Assembly: GCA_947683625.1 (NCBI GenBank) | Contig: CANTUR010000641.1 | Span: 496,001 to 560,000, forward strand | Direction: 5' to 3' | Source: Mallotus nudiflorus | Lineage: Eukaryota; Streptophyta; Magnoliopsida; Malpighiales; Euphorbiaceae | DNA length: 64,000 nucleotides | In this document: positions 48,835 through 58,792 of the stretch, piece by piece | Numbering within the stretch: the first letter of the stretch is position 1 | How the letters are laid out: the number at the start of each line of letters is the position of its first letter | Position numbers and translations under genes: made by a program | The notes under the pieces: model-generated | What the model was told of the DNA's origin: nothing | What the model saw: only the letters and a program-made list of their open reading frames with translations | The model's database searches: none

Positions 48835-49082
48835 AATCATGGAAAATTGAATGAAAAAAACAAGCACTCTAAAGGATAGGGAAAAGAGAAAATAAGAAAA
48901 GACACAAGAGTACTTCATGACTTAGAGAAAACTTGTTTACAAGGAAACAAAACAACCATCACTTATCATAAGACAAGATATAATTGCTACTTAATTACTC
49001 ACTCATTAAGAAATTTATTAAATATGCAATTAAATAATTAATTAATTAAAAATTTTAAAATTCTTTTGAATAGTTGAAAACT

Positions 49083-49185
49083 TATTGTATCAATTTAAAT
49101 CCTCTTAATTGGAAGAGAATAACACATTAGTTGATTATTCCTTTATAAAAAATTCTTGTTCTTTTCTATACCATTATTTTTTACT
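49083..49185 (+). repeat. Copia-2 3' LTR, right part
   Basis: It matches 38872-38975 (tttaaatcc, agagaataacacattagttg, ctttataaaaaattcttgtt). The first 14 bases duplicate the end of the left part, as expected of a LINE target-site duplication. Confidence 0.87.
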
Positions 49186-49320
49186 GATACAATATTATAA
49201 TGTGGATTTTTATCCTTTTAAGCAAAACCAAGTCTTGGAGACTAAAATGTTATATTGGTTTTATCATTAAAGGTATCAATGGCACTGAGGTATACAATTT
49301 TTTAGATGTGTCAGCCTTTT
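49186..49320 (+). pseudogene. MIP3-like fragment, part 2 (right of copia)
   Basis: Right of the copia/LINE block the plus strand reads LKCYIGFIIKGINGTEV near 49240-49290, which matches the expected continuation (a VFVIGGINGLEV-like strand) of the fragment ending at 38704. This supports a single locus split by Copia-2. Beyond 49320 no further homology is seen. Confidence 0.5.
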
Positions 49321-49850
49321 TTTTCTGATTCCTTTTATTTTCTAATAATTTTTTAAACTATTATTTGATTTTACCCTTATATTGTGCTTATGAAAATTAT
49401 TTGTTAGTTAGTTACATGTTTTACATAAAACACCAATTCCTTATATAAGTAAATCAATACCGATATTTTGGCAAAAATATTGTACTATACACACCTATGA
49501 TTTCTCATCTATGGATAGTCCGTGAAGCTTGGGAATCAATATCTAAAAGTGTAAGTTACTAATCACTGACGACATGCTTGATTTATTGATGGGGCAGTTT
49601 AATTACTTATGATTATATGGGAAATACTTTTTTTTAACATTTTAAAATGTAAAGTACACAGAAAAAGAAATAGTATTAACAAACATGCATGCCATAAGGT
49701 TCATGTTAGGATAGTTATTTCAAATTAATGCTCTTGTATACAACTTGAGGGTGAGCCAAATGAAAAGTTTTAGTTTTGTCTTTGAACCTTTTAGTTTTGT
49801 AACCTCAAGGATGCTTTTTTAAGCATGGACAGTTGAAATCTTTCAAGTTT
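49321..49850. other. AT-rich DNA between Copia-2 and Athila-2
   Basis: Could be the rest of the MIP3-like locus or older intergenic DNA. No reading frame, element ends or RNA gene recognised. Confidence 0.5.
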
Positions 49851-49855
49851 CTTAC

Positions 49856-52686
49856 TGTTAATGTGTAATTTTATTATTTATTTGGGTATTTTATTTAAGT
49901 AATTAGGTATTTTTTTTTGCTTTAATTAATTTTTCAATGTTAGTTTTTTATCTTATTTTTTTTCATTATATTTGTAAGTGAATTACGACTCTTTTAGGAT
50001 GATTAAAGGGTGTTTGACTTGCATTTAGGGGCTACCATGAGTTGTTATCACACCAAAGATGCATGGACGAGTTTGAAATTTAAAAGAGGGGGTTAATGGT
50101 TGGTTGCTATAGTAGCCATTTCATTGCTATTATAGTACCACATAGGAGAAAAAATGGAAAATCTTGATCGAGACAGCTGCAAAAATGTTGCTGTTGCAGA
50201 TTAGTTAAATTAGGAAGATTTTGGCATTAAAATATTCCCTATTTAAGGAGGACTTTTAGGAAATTTTAGGGCATCACTTACCTATTAATTAGAAACAATT
50301 CTTAGGAGAAATTAACCCCAAAAAATGCAGGAAAAATAGGGAGAAACTCAAAAGAAATGAAGAGCCAATATTAAAGAACATGATTTTAGTTTTTATTTTC
50401 TTCTCTCCTTCTTTATTCTTGTAATTTTCATTGGTTGTTTTGAGAAATTTATTGGATATTTCTCCAACATGTTAGGCTAAATTCATGTTGGTTAGGGATT
50501 GATGATTTAACATGAATTAATTTTTCTTTTAATTAATGAGTTATTAGTTCTTGCAAACTATATTTATTGTGCTTATTATATATTGATGCTTAATCACCAT
50601 TAGCATAATTAAAATTAAGGTTTTAGTGTTGGGTACCGTGATGCAAATGCAGCGGAAAAATTAAAATTTTGTCACGTTCCCAAGCGTGGATCCATGTAAT
50701 TTGACTAATTGATTAAATCTAGGGTTTTTAAAAATCTTACCAAAACGCAAAAGAGGCAAGATTCTCTGGAAGGATGAGAGGAGGTTCACACCGGTGACAC
50801 CTTACCTCGAGCTTTTTGGCTTGGTTTTTCGGATCAAGACGTCTCCAAAAGGATGCGTCCTCTATAGGTATCCACACGAACAGCCCGTCACAAAACGAAT
50901 TTGAGTATGTGTGCTAGCAACCTCCTTGACTGTCTCATAAATCAAGAACAAAAGGAAAAACTCTGTCTTTGTTTTCTAAGAGGAAAGAAAATTAATTTGG
51001 AGGCAAAAACAACTGTGTGAAACCTTAGAGAATATAACATATTTATAGACTCCAAGTTAGGGTTTCACTTACCAATAACCTTTTGGTAATTTTTCATTTA
51101 TTATATTCTGATTTTGTTTAAAAACAAATAAAAAATAATATCTAATTTATTTATTTAAAATAACATTTATCTTAAATAAATAAACAAATAAATAAATAAA
51201 TAAAACACTTTAATTATTTATTTCCACAGAGTTTATTTTGGGCTTATTAAACCCATATCCATTTTGGGCTTGTTCTAAGTGTGTGACCCTGTAGGTTCAC
51301 ATAACATTGGCAGTGGGCCTAAATCTCTATTTAGGCCTATAAGTCATAAGTGGCCTCTAGCAAGACATTATGACTACCCAAGTCATGTGAAGTCAATAAT
51401 CCGACATAACCTAATTACAGTGAATTTTATTGTCCCTTTATCATATGATATCTTAATTGAACATAAGGCATAGAATGTCATCCTTATATAGTTCAATATT
51501 ATGACTTGATTCCAAGTAGATTGAAAATGATAACTCTTTATTAATTCATTTCAGCATGGCCATGCATTTTCATTCAGTCTATCTCATCAAGGCGCCTTTA
51601 GATATCTTTCTCATATTAATGAGGGATAAATTCCTTCTAAATCACTCACATTCCTCACATAACTAATTTTATATCCAACAACATTCTTTTAATCATCCGG
51701 TTAAAGACAATGTTAGAATGTGTCAAAACATAAAATAGCTATGTAGAAATCCATGATGATTTCAAGGTCAAAGGACCGAAATAAAATTAATGTGATAAGA
51801 AATACTTATGACAATAATCTATGTAGTATTCTCATAGTGGGTCAATCCAGTACATGATCTCTCATCATGTACCTATGAGTTGACTTAATATCTCATATTT
51901 ATGATTAGTAAAACATAACCATCAGTCAACATCATACTAGCCTTAATACTTTAATATTCATATAATGAATAAATGGCTTAGGATAATTAGAATAGAACTC
52001 TTATTTTAATCTAAGGGTTTTACTATCAAGTCACATACTTGATGGCCTTAGTAAGAATTAATTATTCATGTAATTATCATAAAATCAAATGATAATATAA
52101 TACCTCTTTATTAATAAAATAAGAAAGTCAATACATAATCACAAATGATTGACCTAGTGCATATCACTAACATTTAGGTTAAGAGATCAAAACCTTAGTG
52201 GATCTATAAATATAGATTTAAATTGTAATTTGATAAAGATATCATAAGTAAATTAAATTGCAATCGAGTATGGGTGAATACATTTGTAATTTCATTCTGC
52301 GAATTGAGTTCACAATGAGAGCTGGGATTTAATGTTCTTGTTTAAAGATATGAATTAAAATTTATCATCACTTGAGAAAGATTAATCAATAATTTAAAGT
52401 TACTAGAGATTTTCAAGACTAATATGTTCATTATTTAAGTTAGCTAAGGATTATGAAAAGATTCAATTCCTAACCATTGGGTTCATCTATTGTTTGTTCT
52501 TCAGTTTAGAATTTAATTTGATTTTATAATTTTATTTATTCGCTATTTAATTTTCTTTCAAAATTCCATATTCCAAAGCCTTAGAAAATAAAGAATTAGG
52601 TTGACAGATTATTAGAGCTAGTTCACGTGGGAATGATATTTTTTTACTACTTGGTGACACCGTGCGCTTGCAATTTTACACCAATA
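49856..52686 (+). repeat. Athila-2 5' LTR, with a nested solo LTR
   Basis: Starts TGTTAATGTGTAATT (49856) and ends at about 52686 (acaccaata, changed from CA). Net length without the nested LTR is about 1.28 kb. From 49862 to 50626 it matches 61074-61817; from 52173 it matches 61818 onward. The segment from about 52209 to 52511 is absent from the 3' LTR, so that copy has lost about 300 bp. Confidence 0.88.
50627..52172 (-). mobile_element. Solo LTR, probably copia-type, nested in Athila-2 5' LTR
   Basis: Ends TGTTGGGTACCGTG (50627) and ATATCACTAACA (52172), 1546 bp, with identical flanks tttag at 50622-50626 and 52173-52177. Read minus it starts TGTTAGTGATATGCACTAGG and contains TATTAATAAAGAGGTATTAT; the CCGCTGCATTTGCATCACGG end is of a widespread plant copia LTR style. 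No internal region. The undisturbed site is seen in the Athila-2 3' LTR near 61813-61820. The (AAAT)n run at 51178-51203 lies inside it. Confidence 0.93.
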
Positions 52687-52704
52687 AGTTTTTGTCACTG
52701 TTGC
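52687..52704 (+). promoter_or_regulatory. Athila-2 primer-binding site
   Basis: The sequence agtttttgtcactgttgc just after the 5' LTR resembles the TGGCGCCGTTGC-type site of this branch (agtttttggcgccgttgc), changed at a few bases. Confidence 0.72.
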
Positions 52705-52736
52705 AAAATATTTTCCACCATCTAAAACAGCAAAAA

Positions 52737-53830
52737 TGGTGAAGGAGCTCACTTCATTCCAACAATTTGAGCATGAATCCTTTAGTGAAGCTTAGGAGAA
52801 GTTTATAAAATTATAGAGGAGTTGCCCATATCATGGACTGCCAAAAGATGTGCTTATAAGGATATTCTATAATGGAGTCATAAGTTCCATAAGGGATTCC
52901 ATTAATGATAAAGTTGGTGGGTTTTTTATAAGGAAGAAAGTGGATGAAGCTACTCAACTGTTGGAAAGGATGGCTCTTAACAATTGCCTATGGTCTTTGG
53001 AGAGAGTTCATCCACCAAAATAAATAGGAAGGCTGGAAGTTAACGTAATAATAGCCCTCCAAGCTCAAATCTCTGTATTAATAAAATAAATTGGCAACCT
53101 CACCAACAAGAATAATCCAACCCCTTCAAGTGAAAATATAAGTTTTTAGGTTACTCTAATACTAAATTTGGTGTTTATGATACAGATATAGTGGGAGATG
53201 GATACCAGGAGCAAGTGAATTTTAATGGCAATCAATTTTAAAAAAGGCAAGCCAACAATCCCAACTCTAACATATGCAACCCATTATGGCAAAATCACTC
53301 AATTTTTTCATAGAGTAATAATAATACTACTGCATCTAGCTTCCCCAACAATACCTTACAGAGGCAACAAGCACTACCAGGATTTTAGCACCCATTATAA
53401 GATAGGATGGCATCTATAGAGAATCAATTAGATAAATTTTTAGATTCCATCATAAATAATTTGTCCAGTTAAGAGGAGAACTAAAAAAGGATGGAGATAA
53501 AGTTTGATTAAATTATATAGAATCACTCCTTTTCGATTTATAACATTGAGATACAATTAGGACAACTTACCAAAATAGTGGGTACAAGAGTACAAGGAAC
53601 CTTCCAAGTACTACAAAGTCAAATCCTAAGGAATTAAAGGCTATAACTTTGAGGAGTGGTAAGGAAGTGAAGATACAAGTTGAAATTTCTAAAGAGGATG
53701 AGAAAAAGGATAAGGATCAATATGTCATGGTGGAGGATAAGGTAATGGAGGAGAGTAAAATAAAGCAAAAGGAAGTTCCTAAATCTATACCTTCCTCTTT
53801 TATGCCAAAGCCACCATTTCCTTAAAGACT
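52737..53830 (+). pseudogene. Athila-2 gag remnant, N-terminal part deleted
   Basis: Begins about 50 bp after the primer site, but reads from the middle of Athila gag: SFQQFEHESFSEA, then a stop (TAG 52793-52795) at the Trp expected before E-K/R-F, then CPYHGLPKDVLIRIFYNGV and LLERMALNNCLW. Compare SFTQYSGESLCKAWKHF in Athila-1 at about 225-275, where upstream gag is present. Hence roughly 200 codons are missing. Downstream: NNPNSNICNPLWQNH-like (53250-53300) and MASIENQLDKFLDS (53410-53450). Confidence 0.82.
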
Positions 53831-53834
53831 AAAG

Positions 53835-54470
53835 ATGCAGAAAGATAAAGAGCAATTCTCTAAAATTTTGGAGATTTTTAAGAAGCTACAAATCAATGTT
53901 CCTTTTTCTGAAGCACTTGTACAAATGCCTAAATACCCTAAGTTCTTAAAGGACCTTATAACAAATAACCAGCATTGGGATGATTATGAAATAGTGTCAT
54001 TAACGGAGACATATAGCTCCATCATTTCACGTAAAATCCTAACAAAATTAAAGGATATAATGAGTTTTTCAATCCCTTGCATTGTTAGCACTAGTGAGTA
54101 TCCTAGATGTTTGTATGATTTAGGGGCAAGCATTAACTTAATGCCTATATTTTCAGGAAATCAGGATTGGGAGACATGAAGGCCACCAATATCTCATTGT
54201 AGTTAATGGATCATTCCATTAAAAAGCCTCATAGTGTGATTGAACATGTTTTAGTAAAGGTTGATAAATTTATTTTTCCTACTAATTTTATCATACTAGA
54301 TTTTAAGGAAGATAAATCTTGTCCACTAATTTTAGGTAGACCTTTCTTAAACACGGGTAAGGCTATAATTGATTTGTATAAGGGAAAATTAACATTAAGG
54401 GTAGGAGATGACAAAGTTAATTTTTTCTTGTCTAAATTCATGAAATACACTTTAGATGATGAATAATGCA
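53835..54470 (+). pseudogene. Athila-2 aspartic protease region
   Basis: Two open pieces: 53835-54179 with KEQFSKILEIFKKLQINVPF, and CIVSTSEYPRCLYDLGASIN at about 54077-54136, where DLGAS is the active site; and 54206-54466 with VLVKVDKFIFPTNFIILDF and LILGRPFLNTGKAIIDLYKG. A frameshift or stop at 54178-54206 separates them. The catalytic motif is intact, unlike Athila-1. Confidence 0.85.
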
Positions 54471-54639
54471 TGAAAATTATTTCTATTGATGAATGTTCAA
54501 GAAGTTAATTTTGCTTTAGGTATGAGTGGGGAATATGAGATACTAAGTGGTGAGTTAGAGAGTAAGGGAGAGCATGTGCAATAATTCACCAATCCTAAAT
54601 TGTTAGTGAGAAGTGATAAACCCATACCCCCTTCCATTG

Positions 54640-55660
54640 AAAATCTACTAAAAATAAAGCTTAAGCCACTACCCAACCACTTGAGATATGCATTCTTGGG
54701 AGAGGCTAATACACTACCTATTATTATCTCTAATAAATTAACTATTGAGCAATAGAAGAAAGTTTGTGAGATAGTAAAGGGTAAAGTTCGAGCTTTAGGT
54801 TAGAAAATTTCAAACATAAAGGGAATTAGTCCCTCTATTTTCATGCATAAGATTTGTATGGAACAAGGGAATAGACCTATAGCTAAGAGACAAAGAAGAC
54901 TTAACCCAAACATGAAGGAAGTAATGAAGAAAGAAATTATGAAGCTTTTAGATGTAGGTATCATTTATCCTATTTCTAATAGTGAATGGGTCCAATTCAA
55001 TATGTACCTAAAAATAGTGGGATGATAGTGATAAAGAATGAAGTGGGTGAGTTAATCTCCAAGAGGGTAGTTGATGGGTGGCAAGTGTCTACAAACTATA
55101 GAAAATTGAATAACGCCGCTAGGAAATACCACTTCCCTTTACCCTTTATTAATCAAATGTTAGAAAGGATTGTAAGAAATTCTTTTTATTGTTTTCTTAA
55201 TGGATATTCTAGATATAATTAAATTTTTATTTTTCCTGAGGATCATGACAAAATAACTTTTACATGTCCTTATGGCACCTTTGCCTATCACCGAATGTTG
55301 TTTGGATTATATAACGCCCTTATAACCTTCCAAAAGTGTATGGTGGCAATATTCTTTGATTTGGTAGAGGAAATTATGGAGGTATTCATGGATGAATTTT
55401 CTATTTTTAGTGATTCTTTTAATTTGTGTCTAGTTAACCTTAATAAGGTACTCAAGCAGTGTGAAAAGACTAATCTTGTGCTAAATTAGCAAAATGCCAC
55501 TTTATGGTGGATGAAGGGATAGGCTTAGGACATAAAATCTCTAGCATAGGAATTGAAGTAAATAGAGCCAAGACATAAACAATTGAGAAGTTACCACCTC
55601 TTATAACAATGAAGGGAGTTCAAGGTTTTTTAGGGCACGTTGATTTCTATCGGTATTTCA
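54640..55660 (+). pseudogene. Athila-2 reverse transcriptase remnant, FMDE in place of FMDD
   Basis: Linker: LKPLPNHLRYAFLGEANTLP (about 54661-54720), then RRLNPNMKEVMKKEIMKLLD (54895-54954). Palm: RKYHFPLPFINQMLER, then F-G-L-Y-N-A-L-I-T-F-Q and the catalytic box at about 55385-55400, F-M-D-E, with GAA at 55394-55396 instead of an Asp codon. Stops lie at about 55025, 55220 and 55488. Connection region: GVQGFLGHVDFYRYFIKDFS (55616-55675). Confidence 0.86.
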
Positions 55661-55699
55661 TTAAAGATTTTTCACTCATTGCTAAGCCTCTTACCAATT

Positions 55700-56180
55700 T
55701 TTTGAATAAAGATATGTCATTTATGATTGATGATGCTTGTTTAAGTACTTTTAATAGGTTAAAAGAGGCAATATTTTCAGCCTCATCATTACACCTCCGA
55801 ATTAGTCGTTACCATTTGAGATCATGTGTGATACAAGTGATCATGTTATTGGAGCGGTGTTGGGTCAGCAAAAGGACAAGAATTAACATGTCATCTGTTA
55901 GTCAGACTTTAGCGAATGCATAACTAAACTACACAACCAAAGAAAAGGAGATGTTAGCAGTAGTTTTTTATATAGATAAGTTTTGTGCTTATTTGCTTGG
56001 CTCTAAGGTGATCATATTCATGAACCATTCAATTCTTAGGTACCTTTTAGCCAAGAAAATGCCAAGCCTAGACTTTTTTGTTGGGTATTACTACTCTAAG
56101 AATTTGACTTAAAGATTCGAGACAAGAAAGGATCAAAGAATGTAGTTGTGAATCATTTATCAAGATTAGAGAGAGGAAGA
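55700..56180 (+). pseudogene. Athila-2 RNase H region
   Basis: CDTSDHVIGAVLGQ-like reading near 55826-55870, then YTTKEKEMLAVVF near 55933-55970, and HSILRYLLAKK near 56026-56060, as in Athila-1 at 3285-3530. Frame changes near 55790 and 55890, and stops near 55920 and 56109. Confidence 0.75.
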
Positions 56181-56239
56181 TCCTAGAAATCAACCCTCAA
56201 TAGATGATAACTTTCATGATGAGTTTATTTTTACTTTAA

Positions 56240-57520
56240 AAGAAATTTTTACCCTCTGGTATGCTGACTTTGCAAATTATTTGGCAGGTGGAGTGTTACT
56301 TGAGGATCTCTCCTATTAAGAAAAGAAAAGATTTTTTTACCAAGTTAGACAATATTTGTAGGAGGAGCTATTCATTTATAAAACATATGGAGATGGGCTT
56401 ATTAAAAGATTCATTCCTAAGTTAAAAGTGCATGATGTCTTATCATAATGTCATGATTTGGTCTATGGAGATCATTATGATACAACAAAAATAGCCTCAG
56501 AGGTGCTAGAGTGTGGGTTTTTTTGGCCTACATTGTTCAAGGATGCAAGATTATATGCTTCATTATGATAAATGCCAATGCATAGGAAATATTTCTAAGA
56601 GATATGAAATGCCTCTTTTTTCAATTTAAAAGATAGAGTTGTTTGATTGTGGGGTATTGATTATATAGGGCCTTTTCCTTCTTCTTATAGGAATAAGTAT
56701 ATCTTGGTAGGTGTCGATTATGTATCTAAATGGGCAGAAGCATTGGCTTCGCCTACAAATGATGCCAAGGTGGTACTAAAATTCCTTAAGAAGTTGTTCA
56801 CTAGATTTGGAGTTCCTATGGCAATAATAAGTGATGGAGGCTCTCATTTTTGTAATAAAGAGTTTAATTCATTGCTTAGGAAGTATGGAGTCCATCATTG
56901 AGTGGCAACTCCATATCATCCTCAAACAACTAGACAAATTGAGGTGACAAACTGGGAAATTAAGAAAATTTTAAAGAAAATGGTTGGATCTTTAAGAAAG
57001 GATTGGGCTATGAAATTAGATGATGCACTATGGGCATATCACACAAAATTTAAAGAACCTATTGGACTCTCACCATATAGGTGCTTATCACCTTCCTGTG
57101 GAGTTAGAGCATCGAGTGTATTGGACAACAAAATTTTTGAACTTTGATGTAAAGGCTAGTGATGAGAAAAGGCTATTAAAATTAGGGGGACTCGATGAGA
57201 TTAGGTTGTAAGCTTATGAAAATGCAAAATTGTTCAAAGAAATAACTAAAAAGTGGCATGATGCACACATTATTAAGAAAACCTTTAATGTTGGTGATTT
57301 TGTATTGCTATTTAACTCCCGATTACGTTTATTTCTAGGTAAACTAAAATTGCGATGGAGTGGACCTTTTGGAGTATCTCAAGTTCATTCCCATGGTGCA
57401 TTAGAGTTACAAAACACTAAAGGAGAGACATTCAAAGTCAATAGGCATAAGTGCAAGATTTATCATAAAGCGTTGATGTCCAACGAGTGGGAGTCTCTCG
57501 CATTAATCCCACTAAAGTGA
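56240..57520 (+). pseudogene. Athila-2 integrase remnant
   Basis: Zinc region: CHDLVYGDHY (about 56450-56480) and a changed C-x-x-C near 56560. Core: GIDYIGPFPSSYRNKYILVG (56650 on), SDGGSHFCNKEF (near 56830-56865) and IEVTNWEIKKIL (56938-56975), so the three acidic residues are recognisable. A stop at about 56900 and frameshift at about 57080 interrupt. C-terminal domain 57230-57520 (FNVGDFVLLFNSRLRLFLGK) is open. Confidence 0.87.
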
Positions 57521-58475
57521 AATGCACATGGGTCAAGGTAACGACCTTAACTTAGAACTATAATATTTTCTTTATTTTTTATTTTATTTTCCATATTTTC
57601 TTTCATGCTTTGATTTTTATTTTGTGTTTGTGTTTTCTTTGTGTTAGTTGCTTCAGTAGGCATATTTACTTTTAATTACATACATGTGTTGTTAATTTAT
57701 GTGTTCATCCCTTTTAACATGTTTACATCATTTTTCTTTAATTTAATTCTTTTTTTTTTTTGCATTGTTATTAGTTCATATATATATATGACATGCATAA
57801 GTTAAAATTTTTTTGTTCTTTCTTCTCTTAATTTTATTATGTTAGTTTTTATTTTGCATATATGAGTTAGCATTTTTTTTCTTTTCTTTTTTTGTCAATG
57901 CTCATTTTACATGCATGAGTAAGTTTTTTTTTTTTTGGTTGATTTACATGCATGAGTTAGAGGATGTTAAAACTCCTTTGTTTTCATTTGATATATGTGA
58001 CATTTTGTCTTTGTCAATTTTTTTCCTCATTAATGATTGGTGTTTATTAATATAATAAATTTTTTTCTATTTTTTTTCCTTGTGCAGGTTTGACTCAAGA
58101 AAAATACTGATGTGCAGTGTGTAGCTTGTGGGCATACTTCACATGCATTTAATGTCTCACATGCATAACTTTAATAATAATAATAATAATAATAATAATT
58201 TCTTCACATTGCGATAGCAGCCCAATGGGTTATGACAGCAGCCATGACATGCTAAGAATCTATAGGACAGAGCTATAACAACAGTGCCTAATTTAAGACA
58301 GTAGCGTTCATCACCCAAATTTCTACATTTCTGGTGCTGCTATAGCAACCCAAAATACCCAGCCTTAAAAAAAATTTCCAAACATTTTTTTTATGTCCCT
58401 CTTACATGCTTTTATTTATTTCATTTGTTGTTGTTGTTGTTGTTATTGTCGTTGTTGTTATTGTTGTTGTTGTTG

Positions 58476-58540
<65 letters not shown>

Positions 58541-58790
58541 TTCTTTTTTTTTTCTCTTTCTTCCTATTCTCTATTTCTCTTCCCCTCTCCTTTCTTCTTC
58601 AAATCCCTAATTTCTTCTTCTTCCACCTTCTCCTAAACGTTTCTTCTTCTTTACCCTGTTCCTAAACGTTTACCCCCTCATCTCCATTCTTTTATTTTCT
58701 TTGCAATTGCTAGTGCCCATCCCATATTTTCACTAACCCATTATTTATTTTCTCTTTTTCATATCATAGTTGCTTCAATTCTCACTTCCA
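57521..58790 (+). other. Athila-2 spacer between pol and env-like region
   Basis: T-rich non-coding DNA with acatgcatgagt-type repeats (57785-57960) and simple repeats at 58172-58199 (TAA)n and 58425-58541. No coding sequence; the ORFs over the microsatellite are artefacts. Confidence 0.7.
58425..58541 (+). repeat. Compound microsatellite (GTT)n(ATT)n
   Basis: About 55 bp of mostly GTT units with a few variants, then about 60 bp of perfect ATT/TTA units. It creates three long low-complexity ORFs in the plus frames. Confidence 0.95.
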
Positions 58791-58792
58791 CC

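Larger units (their letters stand above)
43570..49082 (-). mobile_element. L1-type LINE, near full length, minus strand
   Basis: Minus reading order is 5' region, ORF1 with DUF4283 and zinc knuckle (48834 to about 47690), ORF2 with endonuclease (from 47659), RT, zf-RVT and RNase H (to about 43720), then a short A-run (T-run at 43567-43573). The element is bounded by tattatatctattt (43556-43569) and tattgtatcaattt (49083-49096), a 14-bp duplication with two mismatches. It lies in the 3' LTR of Copia-2. About 5.5 kb, within the usual range of plant L1 elements. Many stops make it inactive. Confidence 0.9.
38705..49185 (+). mobile_element. Ty1/copia retrotransposon (Copia-2), 3' LTR split by a LINE
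   Basis: It starts TGTTATGAAATTAG (38705) and ends near 49185; net length without the LINE is about 5.0 kb. The flanks aatac (38700-38704) and gatac (49186-49190) are a 5-bp duplication with one mismatch. Inside are a tRNA-Met-type primer site, gag with a CCHC knuckle, protease, integrase, RT (YVDDM) and RNase H, all broken. The tract ttgagggggag precedes the 3' LTR. It interrupts the MIP3-like fragment. Confidence 0.88.

Noticed and set aside
54229..54471. Minus-strand ORF of 80 residues
   Set aside because: Shadow of the Athila-2 protease region on the plus strand.
58172..58199. Possible CRISPR-like or satellite array
   Set aside because: These are simple trinucleotide repeats without spacers; no array of repeats with unique spacers exists in the window.
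58393..58665. Three plus-strand ORFs with Tyr, Ile, Leu or Val runs
   Set aside because: Produced by the (GTT)n(ATT)n microsatellite in all three frames.
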